64,000 bases of DNA from positions 372,001-436,000 of the forward strand of contig JACZZP010000017.1 in assembly GCA_015183035.1 (NCBI GenBank), written 5' to 3'. Within the stretch, counting starts at the first letter, position 1, and every line of letters begins with the position of its first letter. The notes under the pieces are model-generated. The model was not told where the DNA came from and searched no databases. It was given only the letters and a program-made list of their open reading frames with translations. The stretch is from Meloidogyne chitwoodi. Its lineage: Eukaryota; Nematoda; Chromadorea; Rhabditida; Meloidogynidae. The position numbers and the translations under genes were made by a program. Of this stretch, positions 22,510 through 35,520 are shown piece after piece.

Positions 22510-23721
22510 TTTTAATATTTTTAAGGCTAAAATAGTTAAAAAAACAATAATCAGAATTTTGTTATGTTTTATAGTAAAATTATTTGACAGAAATTGTAAA
22601 AGAAACCAAAATTCTGAAATTTATTTAAGTATTTATTAATTGAATATAAATTCTGATTTTTTTGAGTAAAAGAAACAGAATTCTGATTTACTTAGTTAAC
22701 ATAAATTCTGATTAATTAGAATTTTGGATCAGTATAAAATCAGAATTCTGATTCTTAATCTTCTGTTTAACTTATAATTTTCTGATTAACCAGAATTTTT
22801 TGTTCGAAAAATTCTGGTTTGTTTAAATAAACTTTTCCGGAAAATATTTCAGGAAATACAAAAATCAAAATTATAGCATTTTTTTGTCGTTGTTTTTAAT
22901 TCTTAAAGATAAATTAATAAAATGACAAAGAGAAAACATTAAAAAAATTTTTTATTATTCTAATAATGCGATTTTAACGTTTTATTTAATTAATTTATTT
23001 TTAAAAAATGTTAATTTAAATTTAAAAAATATTTGTATTATTTTAAATATTTTTTATCAATAAAAAATATTTTTAATCAATTTCTTATCTTTCTAATTTT
23101 TTTTTAATTTTACGGAAAAGGAAAAAGAATTTAAATTAATAACAAAAAAATTTTTTAAGGTAAAAAATTATAAACAATTAAATAAAAATGTTAAGTTAAT
23201 AAGCTTAAAATATACAGACATATTTACCTATAACTATTTATTTAAATTAAAGTATTAATTTATTTTCCTTATAAATTTTTTTGAATTAAAAATTATAAAA
23301 ATAATAAAATAAGATAAATATAAAAAAATATTAATATTATACATATATTAGGTATTTATTTTTAAAACAATATTTATGTAAATGTGTGTGTGTAAAGGAT
23401 TGCCACAAATTTAAAAAATTGTTTGAGTTGAAATTTTTTTTTAATTTTAATTTTTCTTCAAGACCTTCATGGCACATCCTTATTAAATAATATAATATAT
23501 TTAATAACCCGTTTGAGGTAATTATTTTTGCAACAAAAAATAAAAAGAAACTATATCTTACCCCTTCAAAAAATCTTTTTAATAACACACTTAAATACCC
23601 AAATCTCTCTAAGTTAGTTCTAAGTTATACTTTTCTTAAAACAAAATTTTTAAAATAAAGGGTATGGGATAAGATAGAGATCCTTAATAAATAAAATAAA
23701 ATTTTTTAAAAATTCTTAGTC
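22510..23721. other. Spacer upstream of symporter and downstream of receptor kinase
   Basis: No supported gene. AATTCTGATT and ATCAGAATT words cluster at 22550-22850. An 83-codon minus-strand frame at 23337-23588 has no domain and lies in the likely 3' flank of the kinase, so it is not called. Confidence 0.45.
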
Positions 23722-26700
23722 TCATTTTCCTGAGGTTCCATTTCTTTCATTATCTTCAACTTTAATTTCTCCTTCTTCTTCTTCAATATTTAATTCTTCA
23801 ATATTTAATTCCTCTAAATTATTTACTTTTTCTTCATCTTCTCCTAATTGTTCTTTTAATTCTCCATATGAAACATTATAATAATCTTTAGAAGCATCCA
23901 ATTTTAAATAAGAATATTCATCGCTAACATTTTCCAATTGAAGAGCTAATTGTTGTCTTATAGCAGCAAAGTCTAAACGCATTCTTGGATCTGCTGTCCA
24001 ACAGGCACACATTATTTTATAACTTTAATAAATTCATTAAATTTTAATTTAAGGGAACATAACATATGTTCCTTCCACACCAGGCATGGACGAAACACCA
24101 AAAATTTTTCCAAAGAAACGAAACGAAACAAAAAAAATTAGAAAATTGTTTCGTCACGAAACGAAACATTTTAAATTTATGTTTCGTCACGAAACGAAAC
24201 GAAACGGAAAAAAAGTAACGAAACTAACGAAACGTTTCGTCCATATCTGTTCCACACCATGAGTAGTGTGAAGGGAACATAAAACTATGTTCCTTCCACA
24301 CCATGAGTAGTGTGAAGGGAACATAAAACTATGTTCCTTCCACACCATGAGTAGTGTGAAGGGAACATAAAACTATGTTCCTTCCACTCTATGTGTAGTG
24401 TGAAGGGAACATAAAACTATGTTCCTTCCACTCTATGTGTAGTGTGAAGGGAACATAAAACTATGTTCCTTCCACTCTATGTGTAGTGTGAAGGGAACAT
24501 AAAAATATTTTTTTTAAATTACTATTCATCTGGACAATTGTCAGGTTGAGTTATACGACGGCCTGATTCAAGAAAGGCAAGCATATCATCAGGTTGAATC
24601 CCAGGGTACGGAGTACCTCCTAACGTAATTATTTCAAACATTAATATTCCAAAAGACCAACTAATGAAAAAAATGTAAATAATATTATTTGTTTTTTTGC
24701 ACAAAAATGGCCAACATTGGTTTTGGCACCAAAATGACCCATTTAATTTTTTTTTAATTTAGGTTAAAATAATATTAAAATAAATTTAAAAAAAGTTCCA
24801 AACATACACATCTGAGCTAGTTGTAAATTCATAATGTCGTATAGCCTCAGGAGACATCCTAAAAATATTTTTTTTAATAAAAAAATTTTGCTTAACCATT
24901 TAATAGGAAGTCGTCCACCTCTACCTTTATAATTAGAACTATCAGCATAAATAAACCGACAAAGACCAAAATCCCCAATTTTTGCATGTGTTTTGTCATG
25001 AACAAGAATATTTCTAGCAGCTACATCTCGGTGAACAAAACCCTTTTGAGTTAAATATTCCTAAAAAAATTATTTTATTTTTACTTTTTTTAATTATAAT
25101 ATTTAAAGAGGACGACCATAAAAAAATTAAATAATTAATTTCTTTTTATTTTCACTATTTTTTTGTGGGAAGAAGGCGTTCACTAGTGTAATTCAAGTGC
25201 TTATAACTTTTCCAATTTTGCAAATAAACTTTTAAAATTTTGCTTAATTATTTGTCATTGTTTTAGCTTCTTCCTCTAAAAATTTTATAATTTTTTGTTA
25301 AGTTCAAAAAAGTTATGGTCAAAAAATTGAGGAAAATGGACAAAATTTTGAAAAATTGTAACATTTTTGGCCATAATTCTGCTACTAATTAACCTAAAAT
25401 TAAGAAATTTTTATAAATGTTGGATAACACTATTAGGGACATTAGTACAAAATTTCACGGCTCTAAGTTCACGCTTGTCTGTTTTATAAGCACTCGAACA
25501 GAAGTTACTTTACCGTAACCTGCCCTTGTTAAGAAAATAAAAATAAATAAATTAATTAATTTCAACAAATAAATTAATTAAAAAATTAATTAAAAAATTA
25601 ATAAAAAATCTCACCAATCCATAACTAATTTGAACAGAAAACATTAACAATTGTTTTACTGTCATAATCATTGAATGATCAAATTCTGCTGTACAATCAG
25701 GGTCAGAATAATAAATTCCAGCATCATCTAATTCTAACATATATTTACATCGAATACGTAAAAAGTGAAGTAAATCGCTTTAAATTTAAATTTTATTTTT
25801 TTATAAATTATTTTTATTTACCCGTCACTGCAATATTCGACAACAAGACAATAAGGCTCAGATTGCATTACACAGGCTAACATATTCACTAATCTCTCGT
25901 GATAGCCCAAAGTCTTCATTAATGCTATTTCTCGTAAAAATTCGCTTTTAGATAAATCATCCGCATATTCTAAGCAAAAAAATAAAATTTTAGTTTGTAG
26001 GAAGGGCAGTTACTTCTATAAGAGGTTGACTCAGTTAAAAAAGGTTTACTCGAGAAAAAATAAACTTTAAATAATTATTATTGATAAAATTGGATAGAGG
26101 AGAAAATTATCTACAAAATAAAAAATAAATAAAAATTTTTCAGCATTTGACCAAAAAGTTGTGAACAAAAAACTATAAAATTCGTAAAAAATGCGTAATT
26201 TTTGGAGGTTTTTCGACCAGAACATTTTTAAAAAAGAACCGAAAATTCTGATTTTAATATATTTTGTAGCAAATTTAATTCTCTATTAATTAGATTAAAT
26301 TTATTTAAAACGATTTATTTTTGATAAAATTAAAGAGGTCGGAAGTAAACTGGTTTATGACTCAAAGATCCTCCACCAAAAAAATTAAATAAAAATACCT
26401 GGCAACATTTTAACTGCAACAAGTGCATTTTCTGCTCTTAAAAGACCTTAAAAATTGTAAAATTAAAAAAAAAAAATTTTATACCTACCAATACTTAAAT
26501 TATTCCCAGCTGCCTTTAATCGACTTATACCCACCAATTTACCCAAATAAACTGCACCAAATGCACCTGCACCAAGTTTTTTATCTTCATAAATTATTAA
26601 ATTTCTTCTTTCCAATTCCCAAGGGTCTTCTCTATATTAAAAAATTTAATTTATAATTTTATTATATTTAAGTGTCCTTATAACGAGAGTTTCCTCTCTA

Positions 26701-29700
26701 CCCTCAAAATGCCTTACTATTAGAGAGTGCCCTTTTAAATTAAGGTCTTAAACAACTCCAATGCTCTTCATAAATACCTTTTCAAGTAATTTTTGATGAA
26801 TAAAAGACCTCCAATCTAATTAAAATAATCAACTTAAAGGGAGGGTAGAGGTAACGTCCACTGACACTTTTGCACTTATTTCGAAAACATTTACTTATTT
26901 TACAAAAGATTTTTAAGAAATTAAATTTTTTACGTACTTTCTTGAAGGAAAATCCATATATCTTTGATCTCGATCTCTTCGCATAGCCTCAAATGTTTCC
27001 CTTTTCTTTTTAAGTTGTTTTTTTGAACGTCTAAACCAACAAAAAATAGCAATAACTGAAACAATCAGAAGAAATACTAAAAAGAGAACACCTCCAATCA
27101 TAAAACGAATAAATCGTTTTGCCTTGAAATAAAAATAACGAGATTAATGAGATTATCCGAGGGTGTCCTTATACCCGGTAGTGTTCTTATAACGAAAGTG
27201 TCGGTATATCTAAGAGTGTCCTTATATCCGGTAGTGTTCTTATATCCAAAAGTGTCGGTATATCTAAGAGTGTCCTTATATCCGAGGGTGTCATTATATT
27301 CGATAGTATCATTATACCCTGTCCTTATAACCAATGGTTTCTTATAACGAGAGTAAACTATTACCTTATACCCTTCTATTTTCCTTCTTTCTTCTTCCTC
27401 TTCACTACTTTCTTCACTTTCAGTTCCATTTTCTGATTTTTGATATTTCCCTTTTTGCAAATAAATTTCAAAAGCATTAGGTTTTACAGACCTATCAGTT
27501 GTATTAACCTCAGGAAAAGTTAAATTTTTTTGGTCAATTACTGCACAAAGCACTACCTTTAATTTAATTTAATTAATTAAATTATTAATTAATTACCCCA
27601 TATTTTGTATTTTTCTTTAAATTATTTAAAATAATTGAATTATTTGATTGAAAATTCTGAAATAAATTATAGTTAAATTTAATATTTTTTTAATTTATTT
27701 AATACCTTGCAAGTTTTATCATCCCCAAATTCTTTACAATTAGTTTGTTGACCTAACACATTTGTCATATTTACACCAAACATAAAACGCTGAAAAAAAG
27801 ATAAAATATTTTTATTATTCTAATAGTCGCCTCTAAGCGATATTCTAATATAATTATAGGTGGGCGACTATTAGAATAATATTTAAAAAATATTTTTTTT
27901 ATTAATTTTATTATTCTTCAAAAAAGAAGATAGCCCAAAAAAAGTTTATTTTTTAACAGTAAGATTAATAGGATTACGGTAATACAAACTTTCCTCATTA
28001 TTCCCATATTTATTAAATATTCGTATTTTTCACCTCAGCATTGTCTTTATAATCAACAGCATTTCCATACAATGCTACATAATATTTTGGATTTAAATGC
28101 AAAATTCGTTGAAGTGGTTCAAACGTAATGTTGATAGAAAAGCTCTTTTCTTTTGTTTTTGGGTCAAATGTCTTTTGAAAGAAAGAAATATTAAAAATAT
28201 AAAACTATCAAAAATCAGAATTTCTGATTTTTGCTAGAAATTCTGATTTTTTTAATCAAATTTATATTAAAAATCAGAACTTCTGAAAAAACGAAATTAT
28301 AGTCAATCATAAAATATAATTCTGAAAAAACCAGAATTCTGTTCAAACAGAAAAAACAGAATTCTGATTTAACCAAAAACCAGAATACTTAAACATAAAA
28401 ACCATAGCTATGCTAAAAATCACTAAAAACAAGATTGAACAAAATTATCAGAATTTTACAAAAAATCAGAATTTTATAAAAATTTTACAGAAAAATCAGA
28501 ATTATGATGTAAAAAATAAATAATATTTTTATTAACCTGTCCAATAACAGAATAATTAAAATTATCAAATTGCCCACAAATAGGGGGTGGAGCTTGGTTA
28601 TTTTTTGTACAAACACCATTTGGAACTTTGCTCGAATTAGTAACAGTATTACAATCTAATAAAGTTAAAAAAATTAATTTTAAATTTTTTAAATTATTTT
28701 TAACTAAATTCAATTGACTCATAATCCTTTTGACTAGCAGAAATTGAAAATTGCCTTTGGCATCTGTTTGAGTGAATTTCCTCTACAGCATAAACAAAAC
28801 GACAACGACGAGTGAGAATATCAGCTCCTATTTTTTAAATTAAAAAATTCTGATTTTTTAAAATTATGATTTTTAACACGAAATAATCATAATTTAGACT
28901 TTTATTAAAATACATTGGAATATTTTTTAAAAATTATTAAGTTACCTAAATGTGTTGTTACTGTATTTGGTTTTGAACCAGGACTCTGACAATGAGAAGA
29001 AAAAAATATTATTGTTAAAAAAATATTTACAAATTCTGGCATAGGCATTGCTTGGTTTAAATCAGGTTCTGCACAACTTAGCAAATGAAAAATTGGAATA
29101 ACTTCTAAATCTTCAATTCCAAAAGGCCAGCCTAAAAAAATAATTATTTATTTATTTTATTTTAAAATAGATAAATAACCATCAAATTTAAATAAAAGTT
29201 CAACATCCAAAGTTCCATTTGTTTGTGAACCATCAGTTATGAAAGGCGTTTCCTTTAGAAAAAATTTAATTAAATAATTTAAATGTAATATGTAAGATCA
29301 GAATTTTTAGGAATCAGAATTTTTAAGAATCAGAATCTTTAAAAATCAGAATTTTTAAGTATCAGAATTTTTAAATTTCAGAATTTTTAAGAATCAGAAT
29401 TTTACAAATATTAAAAATCAGAAATAGTAAATATTAAATAATTACATTATAAGTAGTAGCAAAAAGCTGCATTTTAGGCGGAATAATAGGTTTCTTTTCT
29501 TCTAATTCAAAGGGCTTGGTAAAAATTCCAATTCCCTTTTCAGCATTTACTGCAGCTAATCGTATATTTACTGGGCCACAAACATTTTCTGCTGATGGAA
29601 AAGCCATCCCAGAGTGTGAAATTCCACGGGAAAACTTTAAAAAATTTTTAAAAATTTAATAATTAAAAAAACAAACAATTTGTGCACTTTTTTGTTCAGG

Positions 29701-30200
29701 AAATTCAGCTTGTAGTCTAATCATATAAATTGGAATGTTTTGTGAATCAATTCCAGGCTTCCAACTAACATCTATTGTGTAATTATCATTAATATTTGCT
29801 TGTACATCTGTTGGTGGAGAGAGGGGAGGACCTTCTGCTTTTTTTAAAGTCAAATCCTTGCACTTTCCCCAACATTCATTATCGTCTTTAGACTGAAAAA
29901 CTTTGTTAAAAAAATGTCATAACGAAAGTGAACTGTCCGGAAGTGAACTGTCCGTATAACGGAAATAAAAAAACTTCAACTTACACAAAGTCCTAGTTGT
30001 CCATACCGTCTACACTCTTTTCTGCACTGATTTAGACTAGTTTGTGGTTTTTCGTTTGAACATTTAGCCAAACAACGGCCATAGCATTGCACAGGTAAGG
30101 GAATTTCTGGTTGTTGTGGTCCATTACAAAAAACAAAATAATAAATTAAATGAAGTAAAAAAATATAAATAAATAAAATAATGCCAATAATATTGCTCAT
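23722..30200 (-). CDS. Receptor tyrosine kinase with fibronectin-III ectodomain
   Basis: Twenty-one exons close in phase to 956 residues; the first is 30200-29985 and the last 24022-23722. A signal-anchor-like N terminus leads into a Cys-rich module (CYGRCLAKCS..CRKECRRYG..CW). FN3-type segments follow (GPPLSPPTDV..DVSWKPG and later ones), then a transmembrane helix (GGVLFLVFLLIVSVIAIFCW, about residues 518-540). The cytoplasmic kinase has the glycine loop GAGAFGAVY, VAVK lysine, HRDVAARNIL, DFGLCRF, LPIKWMSPEA and WSFGILMFEIITLG, so all catalytic residues are present. A kinase insert (LELDDAGIYYSDPDC) and an acidic tail with YSYL, DYYNVSY sites suggest phosphotyrosine docking. The layout resembles nematode FN3 RTKs such as HIR-1, but orthology is not proven. 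Acceptor 28150 is chosen because the alternative 22 nt upstream breaks phase. Confidence 0.86.
24051..24500. repeat. 45-bp palindromic minisatellite plus GAAACGAAAC block
   Basis: About five and a half copies of a 45-bp unit (GAAGGGAACATAAAACTATG ... TTCCTTCCACAC) fill the last part of the intron between kinase exons 24660-24523 and 24022-23722. GGGAACATA and TATGTTCC make each unit self-complementary. At 24105-24240 a separate GAAACGAAAC/GTTTCGT-rich block interrupts the array. Confidence 0.92.
25171..25522. mobile_element. MITE-like insertion in kinase intron
   Basis: Terminal inverted repeats TTCAAGTGCTTATAA (about 25193) and TTATAAGCACTCGAA (about 25485) bound an AT-rich body with no ORF. 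The body contains ACACTATTAGGGACATTAGT / CAAAATTTCA, shared with elements near 2340, 44455 and 61525. Confidence 0.65.
27130..27360. repeat. Minisatellite GTGTCCTTATATCC in receptor-kinase intron
   Basis: Imperfect copies of GTGTCCTTATATCCGAGAG / GTGTCGGTATATCTAAGAG, with a period of about 21 bp, fill the intron between exons 27556-27365 and 27122-26938. Single related words occur at 26672 and 29925. A repetitive GYKDTLRYTDTF-like open frame is an artefact. Confidence 0.85.
27814..27880. repeat. 67-bp hairpin with TTCTAATAGTCGCC arms
   Basis: ATTATTCTAATAGTCGCC (27814-27831) is inverted at 27862-27880. A partial third copy, CGATATTCTAATA, lies in the loop. It sits in the intron between kinase exons 28150-28034 and 27789-27706 and is a likely MITE remnant. 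Confidence 0.8.
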
Positions 30201-31289
30201 TTTTTAATTTTTAGGCATTTAAGTACATTTAAATTTAAATAAAAAATTTTGGGAGAGAAAAAAAAAATTGTTGGAAAAAAAATTTTTTTTTTAATAATTT
30301 TTAAATTATCTAAAAAATTTTTTTTTTAATAATTTTTAAATTATCTAAAAAAATAAAAAAGATTATTATTTTTCTCTTACTAATCATTAAAAAAAAATAT
30401 TTTAAAAATAAAGAGCAACGTGGCAGTTCAATTTTTATATTTACATAAAATAAAAGTATTCCAACTTTGCGGGTCATTCTGGTGAAGGTTTAACCCAAAA
30501 GATCAATAAAAAATTAATCAAAAGCAAAAAAATAAATTAAAAAATATTAAATAATTCAAAGTAAAATTGCCCAAAATTAAATTTAGATTTTTAAAAAATT
30601 TAAAAACACAAAAAATAGAAAGATGACATATTAATTGATTTAAATAAATTTTATAAAAATTAATATATTAATTTCTCTTTCGTGTAAAAATAATTAAATA
30701 TAATTAATCAACTTTTGGCCTTCAAAAAATAAAAAATATAAAAAAATAATGGACAAAAAGAGAGCAAGGCCATTTTAATGTTCAATTATTGGACAAATAT
30801 AAATACCACCTTTTTTAATAAAATATAAGTAAAAATTAAAAAAAAAAATATACGCAATCAAATGAATGATCTAAGCAGCGGAGATATTAAGAAAATTAAT
30901 AAATATATTTATTTATAAAAGAAGAGAAGAGAGATATGCGCAGCCAAAGATGGGAGAAGAGTAGAAACAACAAACAAAAATACACATTAAAAGAGTGGTA
31001 GCGCATGAATTAGACGAAGAAAATCTCTTCTTTTTTTTGTAAAATAACTGAATTTTTTTTTATTTTTATTTTACACACAAAAATCGATTTTTTAGTGGTA
31101 AATTTATTATTTTAAATAAAAGTCCATTAATTTATTTAAGAATTTTTTTATCATTTATATAGAACAAATTCCAAAAAAAAAAATAATAATACAAGATCAA
31201 TTTCAAAAAAAGAAAATTAATAATTCAAAAAGAAAATCAAAAAGTCTTATTTAAATTCAAAAAATGTTTTTTTACTTTTATTTATATTT
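30201..31289. other. Spacer between kinase start and striatin stop
   Basis: This contains the receptor-kinase 5' flank and the striatin 3' flank. Only AT-rich low-complexity sequence is visible. Two near-identical blocks of AATTTTTTTTTTAATAATTT type occur at 30280-30350. Confidence 0.45.
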
Positions 31290-34200
31290 TCAAAGTTGAG
31301 AAGTTGCAATATTTTGTTGATATTTTTGTAATGGACTTGACCCTGCTGAAGAAGATCCAGAAGATGATGATGTTGGGGATGAAGATGTTGTTGTTGATGT
31401 TGAAAAAGTAAATGATCCAGTAGGAATGTTTTTAGCATTTCCATATACCTTTAAAAAATTAAAAAATAAAAATTTTAATTTTATAAACCTTAGCAAGACC
31501 ATCAGCCCCGGCTGATCCGATTAATTGTCTTGAAGGGTGAAAAGCAACTGTCATCACACCTGACTCAAATTTCTTTCTGTGACCCGCAATTTCCTTAAAA
31601 TAAAATAAGAATTAATTAAATTTAATTAACAACCTAATTATTCCCAAGAAAATAACTTTTTTCTTGCGAATAAATGGGGTGTGTACACAAATTTGATAAA
31701 TTATATAAAATATATTTTAATAAAAAAACCTGCAAACAAATTTTCTTTTCAGCATTCCAAAAACGAACAGATCCATCATGAGAACCACTTAACATATACA
31801 AACCATTTGGATCTATTGCTAAAGTTGAAACACCTTAAAAAAAATTTAATTCAAAAAAAAATTTTTTTGAATTAAATTTTTGAACCTTCAACATGTGCCA
31901 TTGTTGAACAAATAATTTTGCCTAAAAAAAATAAAAATATTCAATAAAAAAATAAAAACCTGTATTATTATCAAAAAATCTAATTTTTCTATTTTCACCA
32001 CCAGTTATTGTAACTGGCATAGTTGGATGAGAAATTATTTTGTTAACTTCATCTACAAAAAATATATTTAAAAAATTAAAAATAAACCTCCATCTTCAAC
32101 ATTTTGAAAATTTAAAACAATTTGCCCAGTTTCAAAATCACGAATGTGACATTTTGAACCAACACAAGAACATAAAAGATGTTGAGATTCTGTTGAAACT
32201 ACATCGATTGAACGAGGTTTTTCCAGCTCAGTGATTGTTTTAAGTAAAGGAGAAGGCATTGCACCATCTGCTAAACCAACAATCCTTTAAACAAAAAATT
32301 TTTTAAAAATTAAAAAAAAATTTTTTAAAAAAACCAAATTCTTATTGTTCCATCAGCAGATGCTGATATCAATCTATTTGATGAAGAATGATAACATAAT
32401 GACCAAATGGCATCTGTATGTCCAGTTAAACGTTCTTGCAATAAATTAGGGTCTAAAAGAGAGAAAATTAATTAATTTTTTTAAATTAATTAATTTTACC
32501 AAATGCTTGATAAATATCCAAACCAGAAGTAGAGGGAACAGTCCAACAACAAATTATACCATCCAATCCTGCTGTATAACAAGTTTCACCCATTGGAGAC
32601 ATATCCATAGTTAAAATAGAACCACTAAATAAAATAAATAATTAATTTTAAAAATTAAAAAATTAAAAATACCCTTGAAAAGGGTAAATAAATTCTGGAA
32701 AAGTTGTCATAATGTTTAGGTACACTCTCTGTTTTTTATAAAAATATTTTAGATCCCAAAATGACTTAAAGAAAATAAAATATTTTTGTGCGAATAAAAC
32801 GGGTGTGTAAACTTAAACTAGAGATTTACCCAAATAAAAAACAAAAATAATAACCGATGTCCTCTAAATGTATACAAAGGCTCAATATCAGCAATTCCAG
32901 TAGAAGAAAATTGAAAAGACTTTCCACTGCTGCTATCATCAAAATTTCCTCCACCAGTCTTTGACCCAGAAATAGAACTATTTAAATCCCAAAGCTTTGC
33001 TGTACCATCTTCTGATGCAGTAATCAAAACAGACTTTAATTTAAAAAAATTAAATAAAAAACATTCAAAATAATAAAAAAGTCCAAATATTTTCTAAATT
33101 TAAAAAAAAACCTCAATAGGATGAAACTGCATTGCCCGAATTGAATCATAATGCGATCTTAAAGTATAAAAAGTATTCCAATGCAATTGTTGAGTGTTTT
33201 CTTCGTCTCTCTAAAAATTAAAAAAAAATTAAAAAATTAAATTTAAAAAAATACATCAAAACCAGTCTTTATTCCTTCATATTTTTCTTCTTCAAAGGGT
33301 ATATCAGCCGATTGATTTTGTAGAATTGAATTATTAAGAGAATTACTAGCATCTTCCAAAGCTACCTAAAAATAGAAAATCAAACAAAAACAAGAAAAGA
33401 AAAGGAAAAAATTATTTTTAAATTTTTTTACCTCTGGCACAGCTTTGTTTCCGTCTCCACTTCTGCGTAATTCTAAGGAAATATTCTTTTCTATAAAAAA
33501 TTAAAAAAATAAGATTCTTATAAAAACCTCTAGCAAGACTTTTTTGACGTCTAATTTCTTGATCATACCTACAAAAAAATTTTTTTGTTAATTAAATAAA
33601 ATTTTGAAAAAAAAAGATTTTTGAAAGTTAAATTTTAAAAGAATTTTACTTGAATTTCTCTTTCATTACAGCCAAATTATCCTTTTCTTTCATTTTATGA
33701 TCCAAAGTTATTTTACGATTAGTCGACATTTCTTTGTTTGTTTCCTCTTTTAAAAAAGAAAATTCATTGAATGCTTCGACAGCGTCTGCATCCAAATCTG
33801 CTTCTGCGTTGTCATCAGAAGATGAATCACTTTTATACAACAAAATAATATTTAAATAAAATTAAAAACCTATTGTCAGCATTTTCAACATTTTTCTTCG
33901 AAAGCTCTGAAGAATTTTCCTGAAGTTGACGGGATTGTTTAATTGCATCGGCAGCTTCCAAAATGGCCTGAAAATGATAAATAAATGAAAATTAAAACCA
34001 AAAATTAATTTACATGTTCACTCTGTAAAAGTGCCAATTCAGTCGCATTAGGACGACGTTCATCACCACTATTTGTCTTTTCATCCTCATCAATTTTAGG
34101 CAATAAACCCAACAATTGATTAACTCGAAAAGAGCGCAAACTAAGAATTTTATCAGTGTAACCAATTTCCTAAAATTTTATTATGTAAAATTAAAATATT

Positions 34201-35014
34201 ATATAAAAACCTGCAAATATTGTTGCAATGTTTCACGTGCTTTTATTAATTCTCTATTGCTCAAAATTTCCCCATTTGATAGTTTATTGTCACAAATCTT
34301 TGGCGGCAGGATGGAATCGATATCAAATGGAACCGCAGACTTTGGACTGATAACTTTAAAAAATAAAAATATATTTAAAAAGAATTAATGTTTTTAAATA
34401 TAAATTAAGATTAAAAATGCTACCTCGGTGACCTTGTTCTTCATCATCATCCAGGTTGTCAATTTCTCCATTTTGCTGAGGCTGTTCATACTTTTTAATA
34501 ATTTCAAAATGCTTAGTCCTTTAGAAAAACGTTTAAATTTTAATTTAAAAATAAGAATAACTAAACCTTTCCTGTTTTAATACCAATTCTAGCATCTTTA
34601 TTCGACGAACTAAATCGTACTTCAAATTTTCTTGGGACTTTCTTTCGCCAATTAGAAAAGTGATTCGGGCCTATAAATAAAGAGAAAATAAAATTCTTTT
34701 AAATTAAAATTTTTTAAACTTTGAGCTCAGCCCTTTCAATCTCCCATTGGGACCTTTCAAGTTCATATTGACTGTATTGGTGTTGAAGAAAGTGTAAAAC
34801 ACCATCTATTGTATAAACAGAAGATTGTTGACTTCGTTTAGACTAAAAGATTAAATTGTAACAAATTTTATAAAATTTAAAAAATAGAAAAAACATCTGT
34901 ATCCTTCTGATCAGAATTTACAGGTACCATTGTGTTACTGTTAGCAGTTGAATTTGAAGCAGTTTCACTTATAGCTAATAATGAGGATCCGTTACTACGT
35001 TCTTTATTTTCCAT
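31290..35014 (-). CDS. cash-1: Striatin, STRIPAK scaffold (WD40)
   Basis: Twenty-one exons close in phase to 814 residues, from ATG 35014 (exon 35014-34895) to the stop at 31290 (exon 31448-31290), including a 36-nt exon 31921-31886. The N terminus has the diagnostic striatin block YTIDGVLHFLQHQYSQYE, the caveolin-binding and coiled-coil region, followed by RSQWEIERAELKARI and FLIGERKSQENLK. A central acidic region (DSSSDDNAEADLDADAV) leads to WD40 repeats from about residue 410: YTLRSHYDSIRAMQFHP, TASEDGTAKLWDL, LTGHTDAIWSLCYH, ISASADGTIRIW, SGSHDGSVRFWN. Striatin is the B''' subunit of PP2A and organises STRIPAK signalling; the C. elegans homologue is CASH-1. Unusual here is a Ser/Thr-rich tail after the last WD repeat. 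The gene is divergently paired with hnRNP K. Confidence 0.94.
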
Positions 35015-35520
35015 TACATAAAAAATTCTGAAAAGAATAAATAAATTTTAATAATTTGAAAAAAAGAAAACAAAGCTAAAAAACCGATTAAAGAAGAAAA
35101 AATATTAATATTTTTTAAAATTTTACATTTCGACATTCAGTAAATTTAGATATTTCGAAAAGTGGCCTTATGCTTTTAACATTATTGATCCAAATACAGT
35201 AGTTTAGACAATTTTCACCGTATTTATTAAACACTAAAGTCTCAAAATGAATTGAACAAGAAAATAAAATAATAATTTACTCTCGTAGATGCCTTTATTT
35301 GTATTGATTTTTGTCTCTTCAGTTTACCTAAGTTCTTTCTTTATCTTTTAAGAAATCTTCGATTAGATTTACCCTCAATTTTATCGAATTTCTTTAAATT
35401 TACATATCAAAATTATTTTTTTTTCAATTTTTTTTTGTTAATAAAACAGAGCTGAATTCATTTTATTATCACAGAATTGAAGATTCAACTTTAATTTGAC
35501 ATAATTTTTCCAAGCAGGAT
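35015..35520. promoter_or_regulatory. Shared divergent promoter region, striatin / hnRNP K
   Basis: About 0.5 kb separates the two start codons. It has more balanced composition than surrounding spacers. CCAAGCAG immediately before the hnRNP K ATG at 35521 is a good splice-acceptor match with no upstream coding exon, which suggests a spliced-leader acceptor. The promoter role is inferred from position. Confidence 0.5.

Noticed and set aside
23337..23588. 83-codon minus-strand frame
   Set aside because: It sits in the 3' flank of the receptor kinase, has homopolymer-driven composition and no recognisable motif.
27098..27364. Coding extension of the receptor kinase with GYKDTLRYTDTF repeats
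   Set aside because: A donor after EGYK at 27365 and an acceptor at 27122 remove it in phase; the repeats are a minisatellite.
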